Below are positions 44,336 to 57,209 of a stretch of DNA of 64,000 nt, piece by piece. The notes beneath the pieces were generated by a model. That model was not told the origin of the DNA and did not search any database. It was given only the letters and a program-made list of their open reading frames with translations. The stretch's first letter is position 1. Each line of letters opens with the position of its first letter. The position numbers and the translations under genes are program-made. Source of the DNA: Mycoplasmopsis gallopavonis (lineage in GTDB: Bacteria > Bacillota_I > Bacilli_A > Mycoplasmatales > Metamycoplasmataceae); the NCBI RefSeq assembly GCF_900660635.1, contig NZ_LR215031.1, positions 496,001 to 560,000 of the forward strand, in the 5' to 3' direction.

Positions 44336-44366
44336 AAAATAAGCATTAAAAAATGCTTATTTTTTA
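44335..44366. terminator. Terminator between plsY and the ABC ATPase gene
   Basis: AAAAATAAGCATT and AATGCTTATTTTT pair around a short A-rich loop; it overlaps both convergent stop codons. Confidence 0.88.
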
Positions 44367-45335
44367 ATCTCTTAAATGTAATCCTTTTGGATGAGATGGA
44401 TTTGGGTTAATTTCAACCTCTTCAATTCTTCCTTCTTTGACACGAATTACTTTGTCTGCAATTTTATCAATCAACGGATCATGGGTAACCATGACAATTG
44501 TTGTTCCGTATTTTTTATTGATATCTCATAAATAAGATAAAACAATTTCAGAAGTATTTCCGTCTAAAGCTCCAGTTGGTTCATCAGCAAAGATAATTTC
44601 TGCATTTTTAGCTAATGCTCTTAAAATCGAAATTCTTTGTTGTTGTCCACCAGACATTTGAGCAGGGAATTTATGTTTAACATCTTCCATGTCAAATTCT
44701 TTAAATAAATTATCTAAATCTAATTTTTTAGATTTATCTTTTTGTAAATAAGCCCCTGTTTCAACATTATCATAACCTGATAAATTTTGTAAAAGGTTGT
44801 AATTTTGGAAGATAAAACTAACATGTTCACGTCTAAATAAAGTTAAATTTAAATCACTTAAATAAGGTAGGTTTTTATCACAAACAATAACTTGTCCATT
44901 ACTTGGACGATCTAAACCACTTATTAAATTTAAAAGTGTTGATTTTCCTCCACCTGATTTTCCAAAAATTAAGACAAATTCACCTTTATTAATTGTTACA
45001 GAAACATCTTTTAAAACACGAGTAACTGTGTTTCCTGATAAGTAATATTTAGAAACATTTTTAACTTCAATAATTGCATTTTCTGAATTTTTGAGATCTT
45101 TATTTTCGTCTTTTGAACGTTTTTTGTTTGCTGCTTTTTTAAGAATTTTGACAATTGAACGATCAACAGTCATCCGATTGCTTCCACCATCAGCATTTAA
45201 AACTTCAAAAACATTCTTTTTAGTCACTTTAACACCAAGAGATTTTTTACTCAAAATTGATGATTGATCAGCGTCCATAGTGGTTTTTGTTTCTTGTTTT
45301 GATTGTTCTAAATCTTTGTTGTTTTTTGTTTCCAT
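44364..45335 (-). CDS. MacB/LolD-type ABC transporter ATP-binding protein
   Basis: 323 residues. An N-terminal extension of about 90 hydrophilic residues precedes the ATPase domain (AIIEVKNVSKYYLSGNTVTR). Walker A FGKSGGGKST, Q-loop FIFQNYNLL, signature MSGGQQQR, Walker B EIIFADEPTGALDG and MVTHDP. The ending of this family type partners FtsX-like permeases. It overlaps the permease stop as TAATG, so the two form one transporter. Substrate unknown; such systems usually act on lipoproteins, peptides or cell-envelope processes. Confidence 0.92.
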
Positions 45336-48300
45336 TATTTCCCTTTCAATAAATCAATTGCTTTAATTTTATTAATACTTCTTCAAATTAAAATCGAAGT
45401 TAAAGTGAAGATTAAAAAGACTACTAAGACTGTTAATAAAACAGTTAATAAAGTAATATTTAGCGGCACAGCGATAGCTGCCGTTGAAGTTAAGAATCCA
45501 CCAAAAATCAGCATAAATCCAATTCCAAGTGGAATAGCTATTGCAAGAGCTGTTAAGATAAATGGTATATAAATACCGAAAAACATTCGAATTTTTTCTC
45601 TATTGTTATAACCTAAAATACTTCATATCGCAATGTTCTTCTCATTTTCATTAATTAAAATTGTTGAAATAATAATCAAAATAATAATTGAAACTAAGAA
45701 GCTTAGGATTGAAATGATTGTAATAATAATTTGGACTGTTGAAGAAATTGTTTTGGTGAAACCAACTTCAATTTCTTTAGCGTCTAAAGTAAATGCTAAT
45801 GCGGTATAAACTGAATCTGAATAAATGTTTGCAAATTTTTGAATATTAATTGCAGCATTTCTTTTAGCTGTTTGATATTCTTGTTTTAACGCAGTAGAAC
45901 TATAAGTATTAAGATCGAAGTTTGGATTTAAGAACTTAATAATTTGTTCTGGTGTATAACCATCTTTTTCCATTACACCAGGTGCTAAGTTTTCAACAAA
46001 AGCACTTGAACCAAAAATACCATCAAAAAGATCGTTTCTTTCATTTTCTTCAAGTTTATCAGCATTAAAACTATCACCGCTTGGACTATAACCTGAATTT
46101 GAATAAAGTCCTGTTGTTCAAATTAATTGTTTTGGTTCTGTTGATTTTGAAAGAATTCCATTAAAGACAGGATATTTTGGATTGCTTGTTAAGCTGTCCA
46201 ATCCTACAATTTTATCTGCTGCTTTTTTAGGAATAATAAATTCATTATTAATATATGTATTAATAATTCCAACGACCTTAAATTTATATTCTTTTTGATA
46301 AAGATTTGAGTCAAGACCCATTATTGCGTTTACTTTTTCTTTATAACGATCAATATGGTTTTGAACACTTGCTTTAAAGATTGAACCTTCTTTTAAATTG
46401 AATAATGAACGAGAAACATTATTGATTACTACTGGAATTTCCTTAGTAACATCTTCACCTTGTTCCTTAAATTTTTGGTTAATTAAACTAATTAAGTTAT
46501 CACCTTTAAGGTTAACAACTTCTACAAATTTAGAATTGTCTTGATATCCATACAATTTAATATTTGTATCTTTTAATGAAGTTTGAACATAAGTGAAACC
46601 TTCATCTTCTTTTGGATCAAAGTAAATTGAGTTAAATGAAACAAAGAAGTCATAAATTGGAGCTAGTTTTGCTTTTTCTTCGTCTGTTTTTGCTTGTGCT
46701 CTTAATTCTTCTTTTCTTTGATTTTCTAAATTAAGAGCAGCATATCCGTTTGCTAAAAATTGACGATATTCAGCTCGATGATTATCTGTTGTGATTTCTT
46801 CACGATCAAATTTGTTAGATAAGTTATTTCATTTATAGAAGTAGAATTTACCATCAACAACATTTTGTTCATTTGGAACATAGTGGAAGAATCAATCACG
46901 ATTTTGTTTAGTTTTAGCACCGTCAATTTCGTTTGTTTTTACTAAATTACCATTGACATCTCGTTTTTCTTGGTAAACTAACCCAACTTGGGTTGATTCA
47001 AGAGCAAAACCAACCTTATCACGAACTAATGTAATTCTCGATTTTTGAGTGTCAGGAAGTGAATTATAAACAATACTTCAAGGATCGATTGAAACACCCT
47101 TGTTAATTTTAATATTAACTGAAAACTGAGTGATTAAGTGTCCAGTAAATTGTCCAGGATTTCCGTTAGCATTATAAACATTAATTGCAGGTGAATATCC
47201 TGTACCAAAGTAGTTACTTTGGTACATATTCATTTCTTCTCCGACTCCAATTGGAACATATAGTCCATTTGCTAAATCTGTTGAAGATAAGTTATATGGA
47301 TTTAAAGCTCCTCCTTCTCTTGTTGGAGAAGATAAATCATATTTATAGTTGTAATGTCTATTACCGTAAGTTCAGTTGATTGAACGATCAAACACCCCGA
47401 AAGTACCAAATGCAAAAACCGTTGTAATACTTGCTAAAATTACCGAAATTGCAAATGACATTAATTTACCAAAACTATTAAATAAAAGTGATAATGAGAA
47501 TTTGGTTTTGATATTCTTTTTCTTACTTCATTTTTGGATTTTAGCATTAAATTCACTAGTATTTAATTCAACAATTCCGCTCATTAAATCAATTGCTTTG
47601 AATTTTAATGAGTGCAGAGCAATGATTATAATCAATAAACACATTGCACCTAGCGGTGTAAGAATATTAATTAATAAACTTGTCAGAGATAAATCTAAAG
47701 TCGTAATTGGAATTGTTCAATAACTTTGAAGTAAACGAATTGATAAACCATGGAACATAAATCCGGTTAGAAATCCTAATGTTCCACCTAAGAAAATTGT
47801 AAAGAAAGCAAATGTTGTTAATGATAAAGCAATTTGTAAAGGTGTATATCCTTGAGCTACTAAAATACCAATAACTTTATTTTTGTTAGCAATATAACGC
47901 TTAATAATAAAGATAATTGAAATTCCCACAAGAGCCACTAAGATGATAAGGAAAACTAATGCTACAAGTTTAACAGCACGAATAATTCCGTTGGTTGTTG
48001 TAATTCTTAAACTACGCTCTGGGTTTAAAGGATCTATTTCATTTGTGAGATAAACTCTTTGTAAATTCACGCTTGAAACAATAGATTTTTGAACAATTTC
48101 TTCTAAATCTTTTTGAAGATCTTTAATTTGTTTGTTTGTATATTTTAAAGGTGCTTTTACTGTTAAATATTCTTTAACTAAATTACCTCTAAATGATTGT
48201 CTAATCCGATCAAATCCAGCTTGGTTTACATAAACAATAGCTTGGTTTTTGGTATTAACTTGGATGTTATTTTCGTCAATAACTGGGTAAAGATAGTCAA

Positions 48301-51300
48301 ATGTAATATCATCACCAATGATAATGTAATCTGATCCACTAATGTTAATTTTGTAATCATTTGGTAATTTTGAAATTAAAGACATAATGTCAACTGGATT
48401 TGCGGGGATTTTACCATTGTAGATTTTTTTATTATTTTTTTGTAATCAAGCAAAATTTGCTTTTGCAAGATATGATTCTGGTTTATTAAATTGTAAAAGT
48501 GATGATGTATAAGTTACATTAGTAATCGAATCCATCATTTTAATAATTGTGTCAATTAAATTAATATCAAATGGAGAGTATTTCTCTTTATTTTCTGAAA
48601 TTAATTTTTGTAAAGTTAAGATGTAATCATTATCGATTGCTACTTGGAAAGTATAATCACGACCAACAATTGGGTTTGGAATAGATGGTGTTAAATTTAA
48701 TTTTAAAAGTGTGTCTACAAATTCATATGATCATTTTTCGTTATTAAACAATGTTTCAAAGTCAACTAATTTTTGATTAATAAAGTACGCAATATTAGAA
48801 TTGCTATTTGCCTCTTCTCCAATAGAGTTAGTGTCCGCTAATAATCAAATTAATAATTGTGGATTTTTTGCTCTTAAAAGCGGGTTAAGAAGCACATCTG
48901 AAACACCAATACTTGATAATGAAATTGTGTTATAGTTTTTCTTAAAAATTCAGTTTAAAACTTTAAAGTTTTGATTTACATATTCATTTGTTAAAAAACC
49001 GTTAATTAAATTGTTTAAAACAACTGATAAGAGATTTTTGTAACCTAATTTGTAACTTCCAATTTGAGTTATTTCTCCATAATTAAAGAATGCGTCAGAA
49101 CTTGCAATATAAGAAAATAGTTTTGTAAGTTCAAGTTCATGTTCTTGAAGATACTGTTTAAATTGAGGGTTGTTATTTGCTAAATAATTAAGTCCAGAAA
49201 ATTCATATTCGTTATTTTCGTTTTTAGCAAAAAATAAATCTCTCATTTTTTGCGGATTTGCAAGTGAGCGAGAAACACCAAATTTAGTTTTTTGATATCC
49301 GGCAATATTTAAACTAGCAGGTTGGAATAAATCGAATGAATTAAACATTTCAATTACATTTTGACGGTTTGCAAGTGCTAAAAGTTGATTTAAGAAAACT
49401 TTCTTAGCTTCAAGTGAAGCCCCTTCTACTTCAAGAACTTCTCAAAGCGGTTTAAATAAATTAAAAGCAGGACCTACATAAGCGTATTCATCATCACTAT
49501 TGTATTGATCAAAAATTCCAATAATTCTTTTGGCTAAGCTGAAAAATAATGAGGAACTTTGAGCATCATTAGTTGTATCAAAATATTTAAATAAATTTGA
49601 AATACTTAAATTTGATTTTAATTTAGTATTGTTTGTATCTAGTTTAATTAAATTGAGAATTTCTGTTCATTCTCTTACTTTTTGGGAAATATCTTCTTGG
49701 TTATAAACAACTTTATTTCCGTTTTTGTCTTGTCCGCTTCACCCGAAAAATGTTCCTAAAAGTTGTTTTTCAATCATTTTAAGTTCATCTCAAACGATTT
49801 CTTGTTTTGTTTTAACAAACTCTAAAACATATTCCAATTTGACAAAATCACTTTGATCATTTAATGTTGGCGGACCACTTGGTTCTGCTGAATTATTTAC
49901 ACTAGGTTTGCTTTGGAATAAAGGTAAAAAGTCAAAGTAATCTAATTTATCAGGATCTGCAACAGGAATTGTTATATAAGTATTTTCATCAATTTTAATA
50001 GTTGATCCTTTTGATGAAATATTAAACATTTGAATTAAAATTTCTTTAATTCTTTTGTTTGAACCTGGTTGAGCAAATAAACTTTGTAAAAAGCTTTGAA
50101 GTCAAATTGTTGAATTTAAATAACCTGCACTATAATATTTAGTTTTAGATACATTTGTTTTAAATTCGAGATCGTAAGTTGTTTCAACTAAATCAAATTT
50201 AGTAACTTTAATTTTAGAGTCTAAAATTCTTACAAAAGTATCAAGTTCAAAACCTTTAATAAGATCTTTAATACCATTTATTAAATTATGGAATCTAAAT
50301 TTACTATTATTTTTATAAGCATCCATTTGATTTAATAAAGTTTTTAATCCATCACCAAGTAAGTTAAAAAATTGTGATAAAGGATTATCCGGTGAATCAA
50401 AATTAGAAATAAGTTCAATATTTAAATTATCAATTAAACTTAATAATCCATCACGAGCATGCTCTCAATCAATTGATTTTAAAAGTCATAAAGCAATTTC
50501 ATGATAACTAATTTTTCTTTGATAAAAAATTTCGTCAGGATGCTTTTCGACATATTCTTCTTCAACTTTATTACCATCTATATCAAAGTATTTATTATAT
50601 AAATTGATAAAGAAATCATTTGTATATTCTGTAAATTGTTGGAAATTAATTGAATTGATAATTTTGATTAAATTATCAATTACAACAATAGGATCTTTTG
50701 AAAGATCAACTAAATTTTTTCATGGTAATCCAAAAGTAAATGAACTACCAAAAGCTGTGCTTACAAAATTATCAATTTTTTGGATTTCGTTTGTTAGATA
50801 TTCTTTTCTTTGGGATGGGTTTTGAGCTAAAATTTTCTCTTTAATACGATTTAAAATTGTTATTAAAATTTTAGCTACCTGATCACCGTTTGGATCATGA
50901 GCTAATTCATAAATTCCATCTAAAATCATTTTAGGAAGAATATTAAAATTAATTTGAGCTGATGAGAAAACTTTCGCAAAATTATTTTTTTCGATACTAA
51001 TTTCAAACGCTCTTGAAAGTGAATAAACTTGTTCCTTTGTAATAAAACTATCTTTAATTAAATCTGTGCTTAATAAAGATTTTTCAACACTATCAATTCC
51101 TTTTTTAAGTGTGTTAAAAAGACGGGCCTCTAATTCGATTTCTGTATTTGGGCCACGGTAACCAAATGGTACATAAACTTGATTTGAAAAATCACTTGAT
51201 TTTGCAACTCAACCATCAGGATTAATTTGAGCTTTAATTGTTAATAAATTATTAGAAGCACTAATTAATTCATAAAATTGTTCAATATCCATAGTTCCAT

Positions 51301-53509
51301 TTGGATATTTTTCTAAATGAACATTTTCTCAATATTGAATTTTGTTAGCTTGAGCTATTGAATAAACTGGGTGTAATAAGATTAATTTACCAGCATTTCA
51401 AGTTACTCCTAAATTTGCAAAATTAGGAGCAAGATCATAACCGTATTTTGATAATTTGTAGATTTTTTTATTTCTTAAAGTTGATGTTTCTTTTGAAAGA
51501 TAATTATTGAAAATAATATTGTTATATTCAATATCAGGATTAATATATCTTGGATCTGGTGAAACATTATAGTTAGCTTGATAAATAAGAACCTTCGCTA
51601 CAAAAGGTGGAATTTGTTTACTTTTAAAAATACTACTATCTTGAAATTGACTACCATCCAATTTAATGTTAGCAGCATCTTCATTAACTAATTTATTAAT
51701 TTCAATCGGAATTTCTAAAACTTTACCTTCTGTATCTCCTGTATTTACTAAATGAAAGACATATTTTTCATTATCGTTAAATGAGTCAATTGTAATTGTT
51801 TGTCTAATTCCAATATTTTTAGGATCCCCAACTCTTTCGAGTACTTTATTATAAATATTTTGTTTAGTAATTCTTAAAGCACCATCTTTAATGATTTTAA
51901 AGCGTTCTTCATTAATTTGTTTATTTGTAATATCTTTAAATTCACTAAAAGTCAAGTTATCTTTATTAGTTTCTAATTGGGCAATTGTTTTTGGTTGTTC
52001 TAAAGAATAATAGTTTTGAATACTTGTTTTTGTTTGTCCGTTATTTTTAAAATCAACAATAAGATCAGGGTTTTTAAATATTGCATCAGAAATTTCTTGA
52101 TATTTGCTTGGTGCTAATTTTAATTTAAGAGTTGTCGCTTCTGTTAAAGTAATTGAACCATTTGAAACAATTGAATCATTACCTTCACTTAAATGTTCAC
52201 TAGGTAATAAATTACCTTCAGCGTCGTATCTTAAAACAAAAGATTTTAAACTTTTTTCTCAAAGTGAAAAATCCACAATTTCAGGTGTTAATCGATTTTT
52301 TTCTTTTAAACTTTCAATAAAAGTTAAATAAGTACCTGTTCAATCATTTTTATGAAATTCATCATATGTTAAATGATAATTTTTACGAGTGAAGAAAGTG
52401 TAATTTTCTTGAATCCCTGTTCATTCAGTCGGAATTGAGTAATCTTTATCTTTTAAAAAAGTAAATTTCTTTTTGTTTGTAACCGTAATTTCTGAATTAG
52501 GAATGATAGATTCATAACTAAAACGCATCTTCAATTTTTTATTAATTAAAGTCGCTAAATCATCAATTTGTAAAATGCTTATTAATCCACTTGAAAATTC
52601 ATCATTTAAACGTCTCTTATAATATGAATTATTTTCTGCTGGCACAAACCCTAATGCACGAGCTACATTTTGTGAACTAACTTTTAAGACTAACCTATTT
52701 TCTTTTTCTCAATTTCTTGCTTTCAAACGATCAAAAGTAGCTAAAAAATCATTTGTAGTAACATCAACAAATAATTCAGGTACTTGATTAATAAAAATTT
52801 CTCGATCGTTTATTGATCCTAAAAATCCTATATCAGATAATTTATATTGTTTATCAAAACGAAATTCTGCTGAATTATTTTTATTAATTGTTCTAGAAAT
52901 TAAATCATTAGTGTAAGTTCCGTTTTCTTTGGTGTAAAGATCAATTTGATAATTTTGTTTTAAAACAATTTTACGAAGAGAATCTTCAAAATAAAGTTGT
53001 AACAAAGGTTGATCGTTTAAATTAGATTTTTCAGGATTATAGTTTGCATAAAGATTTAAAAAGTCATAAGTTTTTATATATTTGTTAGCATAACTTTGTT
53101 TTTCTTCTGGTGTTTTGAAAAAAATTGATAAATTTAAAAATTCTTGATCTTTTAAAGAGTTAAAATCAATAATTTTATAAACTTGATTAAATAATTCTTG
53201 ACCATTTTCATCAACTTGAATATAGTTTAATGGTTTATTATAATCTTGACGAGCACTATTTTGAGATAAACCATTAACATAATAACCATTGTTAAAAGCC
53301 GTTCCATTTGCAGGTAAGTTAATATCAACAGTTAAATCATGATAATCAGACTTTTTCTTATATGAATTATATTGTCTTTGCATTGATTGATAAGTATCAT
53401 TTAATAGGGTAAAAATTCCTGATGTTAAAAAAATCAAGATTGCAAGACCTGATACTACAATTTTATTTTTAAACAAAGATCTTCAAACTTCTTTAAATAA
53501 TCTTCACAT
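45335..53509 (-). CDS. Giant FtsX-like ABC permease (2,724 residues)
   Basis: A single frame of 8,175 bases, open throughout when TGA is Trp. Start ATG 53509: MWRLFKEVWRSLFKNKIVVS with a first membrane helix at about 13-30. A very large extracytoplasmic region of some 1,800 residues follows. The first FtsX domain (helices at about 1830-2000, including VALVFLIILVALVGISIIFI) is followed by another extracytoplasmic region of about 500 residues and a second FtsX domain at the C-terminus (about 2540-2710, ending WRSINKIKAIDLLKGK). AAAGGAG precedes the start. The topology is of MacB/LolCE type, with the ATPase at 44364 as partner. Confidence 0.9.
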
Positions 53510-53595
53510 AAAAAACTCCTTTAATTTATCTAAAATAATTAATATTAAATAATTATAAATGTTTAAGGACTAATAAAAATAATATTTTTTTCGAT

Positions 53596-53622
53596 AAAAA
53601 AGACGCTAGATGCGTCTTTTCT
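53596..53622 (-). terminator. Terminator of ftsH
   Basis: AAAAGACGC and GCGTCTTTT pair around TAGAT, directly after the ftsH stop on the minus strand. The 125 bp between ftsH and the permease also hold the permease ribosome binding site. Confidence 0.88.
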
Positions 53623-53634
53623 CTTTAACTAATT

Positions 53635-55665
53635 TTAGTTATTTTGCTCAATTTCTTTATCAAGTTCTTGAATTTTTTGTTCGTCTTTTTTAAGATCTAC
53701 TTCTGTTAAATTATCACTTTCAGCTATTAATTTATCAATTGTTAAATCTCTTTTTTCTTCAATCTTTTCTTCTATTTTTCTCGGAGGAAGTTCTAAATGT
53801 TCTGCAATATATTCGATTTCTTCCGCAATAATTGTTTCTTTTTCTAAAAGTAGTTCTTTAATTAATTCTAATAATTTTTTATTTTCGTTAATTACTTTAG
53901 TAGCTATTTGTTTTGCTTCTAAAATTATTTTTCTAACTTCTAAATCTATTTCATGACTAATTTGGTTTGAAATAGAAGAACTTGTAGCTAAAGTTTTACC
54001 TAAAAATGGACTACCTGATTCTTCTTGATATTTAATTGGACCAAGATCACTCATACCAAATTCTGTAACCATTCTACGAGCAATTGATGTTGCTTTGTTG
54101 ATATCATCAGATGCACCTGTTGTGATTTTTTCAGGTCCATAAACAATTTCTTCAGCTGCACGACCACCCATGAAACTTGCAATTGTTGCTAACAATTCTT
54201 CTTTTGTGTAATTGTACTTTTCATTTTCAGGCATCATTAAATTATATCCACCAGCTTGTCCACGAGGAATAATTGTAATTTTTTGAACTTTGTTTCCTCC
54301 TGGAATTTTGATCCCTACAACAGCATGACCAGCTTCATGATATGCTACTAATTTTAATTCTTCAGGAGTAATTGTTCTTGATTTTTTAGCAGGACCAGCC
54401 ATTACTCTATCAATAGCTTCATCAATGATATCTAATGTAATTAATTGACTTTTTTCTCTAACTGAAAGTAAAACAGATTCATTAATAACATTTTCTAATT
54501 GAGCACCTGAGAAACCTGGTGTTCTTCTTGCGACTCTTTCAAAATCAACTTTTGAATCAAATCTTTTACCTTTTGCGTGTAATTTAAGAATTTCTTCTCT
54601 TTCTTTTACATCAGGTAATCCGACTGTAATAACACGATCAAAACGACCTGGACGAGTTAAAGCAGGATCTAAAACATCTGTACGGTTAGTTGCTGCAATA
54701 AATAAAATTCCTGAATTTTCTTGAATACCATCCATTTCAACTAGAAGTTGGTTAAGTGTTTGTTCACGTTCGTCGTGTCCACCACCAATTCCACTACCTC
54801 TTGTTCTTCCGATTGCATCTAATTCATCGATAAAAACAATTGCGGCAGGATTTTTTCTAGCTTCAGCTATAACTTGACGTACCCTTTTTGCTCCCATACC
54901 AACAAAAAGTTCAACGAAATTAGAAGCAGAAACAAAGAAGAAAGGAACTCCCGCCTCACCCGCTGTTGCTTTCGCAAGTAATGTCTTACCTGTTCCTGGG
55001 GGACCCCCTAAAAGAATACCTCTTGGCATTCTAGCTCCTGATTCTTGATATTTTTTAGGATTTTTTAAATAATCTACAATCTCTTTAATTTCTTCAATTG
55101 GTTCTTTATTTCCGGCTACATCTGAAAATTTCTTATCAGATTTAATGATTTGTGCAGGACTTTTTTCTCCAAACGGATTAGCACCACCATTCATTGCTTT
55201 TGATTGAGCACGAAAAATGAAAAACATTGCACCAATAAAAATAATTGTTGGGATTAATGAGAATAATAATTGTAAGAAAATGTTTGGACTACTAATTTCT
55301 TGTCCTTTAAATCCTCCAACAATAGATATATTTTCACCTTGTAGAGTACTAAAAATTTTTGTACCTTTTACAAGTTCTTGGGTTGCGTTTGATAAATAAT
55401 CAACATTTCCCGCAACTGTGCTATTAATTAATTTATCACCATCTTGTAAAATATAAGAAATAGTGTTGTTATTTAAAGCATTAATTTCTTTAAAATAAAT
55501 ATTATCGCTATCGCTTAAAGCTGCTTTATTAACAAGTTCTGTGAAAGAAGTTAAATTACTTGTTCCAGATCCTTTAGATAAAAATGAATAAACAATAAAA
55601 CCAATAATACCTAAAATCACAAGAATAGTAAATACTATATATCACGGATTTCTTTTTCTGTTCAT
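53635..55665 (-). CDS. ftsH: ATP-dependent zinc metalloprotease FtsH
   Basis: 676 residues, membrane-bound AAA+ protease for quality control. Helices at about 10-28 and 130-152 flank an extracytoplasmic loop. Walker [14 protein letters not shown] (about 219), Walker [35 protein letters not shown], and the zinc site HEAGH at about 442. The start is ATG 55665 (MNRKRNPWYIV), needed to include the first helix; a TGA Trp follows at NPW. GGAAAT-type ribosome binding site. The acidic Glu-rich tail is typical. The 132 bp up to tilS presumably hold its promoter. Confidence 0.97.
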
Positions 55666-55797
55666 TATATTTCCTTTCTAATTTATATAGAAATAATTTT
55701 ATATTATTTTGGAAAAAAATTTAGCATTTGAGTTTTTTTTCTGCTAATTATTACATTTAATAAATAAATTTTTATATATTTTTGAACTATTTTTAAA

Positions 55798-56655
55798 CTA
55801 ATTTTCCTCTTTTTTTATTAAATAATTAAAATCATCTAATTTATATTTGCTAGTTCTGTTTTTTGATACTAAAAATTTAATTATTTCTTTAATTTTTCCT
55901 TTGGTTAAATTAACATTTTCAAAATGTTGATTAATAAATTTATAAATCAATGATTCTTGGTTAAGAAAATTAACAAAAACATCTTGGGAAAACTCATTTT
56001 CTTTTCAAATTTTATATTCAAGATTAATTTGTTTTTCTTTTTGTCTAAGTTTTAAATTTTCTTTTAGAAAATAAATAAAAATTATTATTTTTTTAAAAAA
56101 TGAATAATTTTTTATCTGTTTTCTAATTCTATTTCTTAAATATTTATCTTCAAAATTTGTGTAATCGTCTCTATAAGGAATATTCTTTTTTTTGCAAATT
56201 CTTAGAATTCTGGCTTTTGTAAAACAAAAAAGCAACGGTCTTTTTATTTTCATTCCTAAAAAATGATTTGTTTTTTTAATTCCATAATAATTAATATATT
56301 TACCGCTATTTTTTTGCATAATTGCAGTTTCTAAAAAATCATCGAAGTGATGAGCAATTAGTAGTTGATTGCATTTTTCTTGCTCATAAATTTTTTTAAA
56401 AAATAAATATCTTTCTTTTCTTGCTCAATCTTGAAAATTACCTGAAAGATAAGAATTTTTATTCAATATTAATTTAAAGATAGGAATTTTATTTTTATTA
56501 CAAAAATCTTGTACCAACTGTTCATCAAGTTTAGAGTCTTCTCTTTGGTTGTAATTAACATAACAGACAATAAGATTTTTATTTTTATAAGCATCAAGTA
56601 AAAACATACTATCTGCACCACCGCTAACAGCTAATAAATATTTATTTTTTCGCAT
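55798..56655 (-). CDS. tilS: tRNA(Ile)-lysidine synthase
   Basis: 285 residues. It converts C34 of the AUA-reading tRNA-Ile to lysidine. PP-loop SGGADSMFLLDA (residues 10-21), VNYNQREDS, LIAHHFDDFLET and RPLLFCFTKARI are present. Shorter than the usual 400 or more, as in other mycoplasmas that lack most of the C-terminal domains. Overlaps pth as TAATG; tilS often neighbours ftsH in Firmicutes. Confidence 0.93.
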
Positions 56656-57209
56656 TATTTTAATTTTGAATTAAATTTATTCATTACGCTCAAAATGTCA
56701 TTAAATGAAAAAGCAATCGCTGCTTCAGAGCATTTTTCTAAAACATTTTCCAAAACCAACATTTCTTGTGGTTTAAAACGACCTAAAACAAAATCTTTAA
56801 GTGGACCTTCGTGCGGTGAATCAATACCTACTTTTAAACGTTTAAAACTAGTTGTCCCTAATTGTTGAACTATATTTAAAACTCCATTGTGACTGCCGCC
56901 GCTTCCACCTATTTTGATCGCACTTTTTCCGAGCGGAAAATCTTTTTCGTCATGAATAACTAAAATGTCATCAGTGGAAATTTTAAAATAATTTGCAAGT
57001 GAAGAAATAAATTCGCCTGATTTATTCATATATGTCATTGGTTTAGCTAAAACAAGATCATCAATCTTTACATATTGACCATTAAATTTTGATTTATTTA
57101 AAGTAACCCCCAATTTTTCACAAATTTTATCAATTGCTAAAAAACCTACATTATGTCTTGTGAATTTGTATTGTTCTCCTGGGTTTCCTAATCCGACAAT
57201 TAATTTCAT
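56655..57209 (-). CDS. pth: Peptidyl-tRNA hydrolase
   Basis: 184 residues. It frees tRNAs from prematurely released peptidyl-tRNA. MKLIVGLGNPGEQYKFTRHNVGFLAID with the catalytic His in RHNVG, KPMTYMNKSGE, IHDEKDFPLGK and GGSGGSHNGVLNI. Full length. Overlaps recD2 at its start and tilS at its end. Confidence 0.97.
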   Translation of the reverse strand: MKLIVGLGNPGEQYKFTRHNVGFLAIDKICEKLGVTLNKSKFNGQYVKIDDLVLAKPMTYMNKSGEFISSLANYFKISTDDILVIHDEKDFPLGKSAIKIGGSGGSHNGVLNIVQQLGTTSFKRLKVGIDSPHEGPLKDFVLGRFKPQEMLVLENVLEKCSEAAIAFSFNDILSVMNKFNSKLK

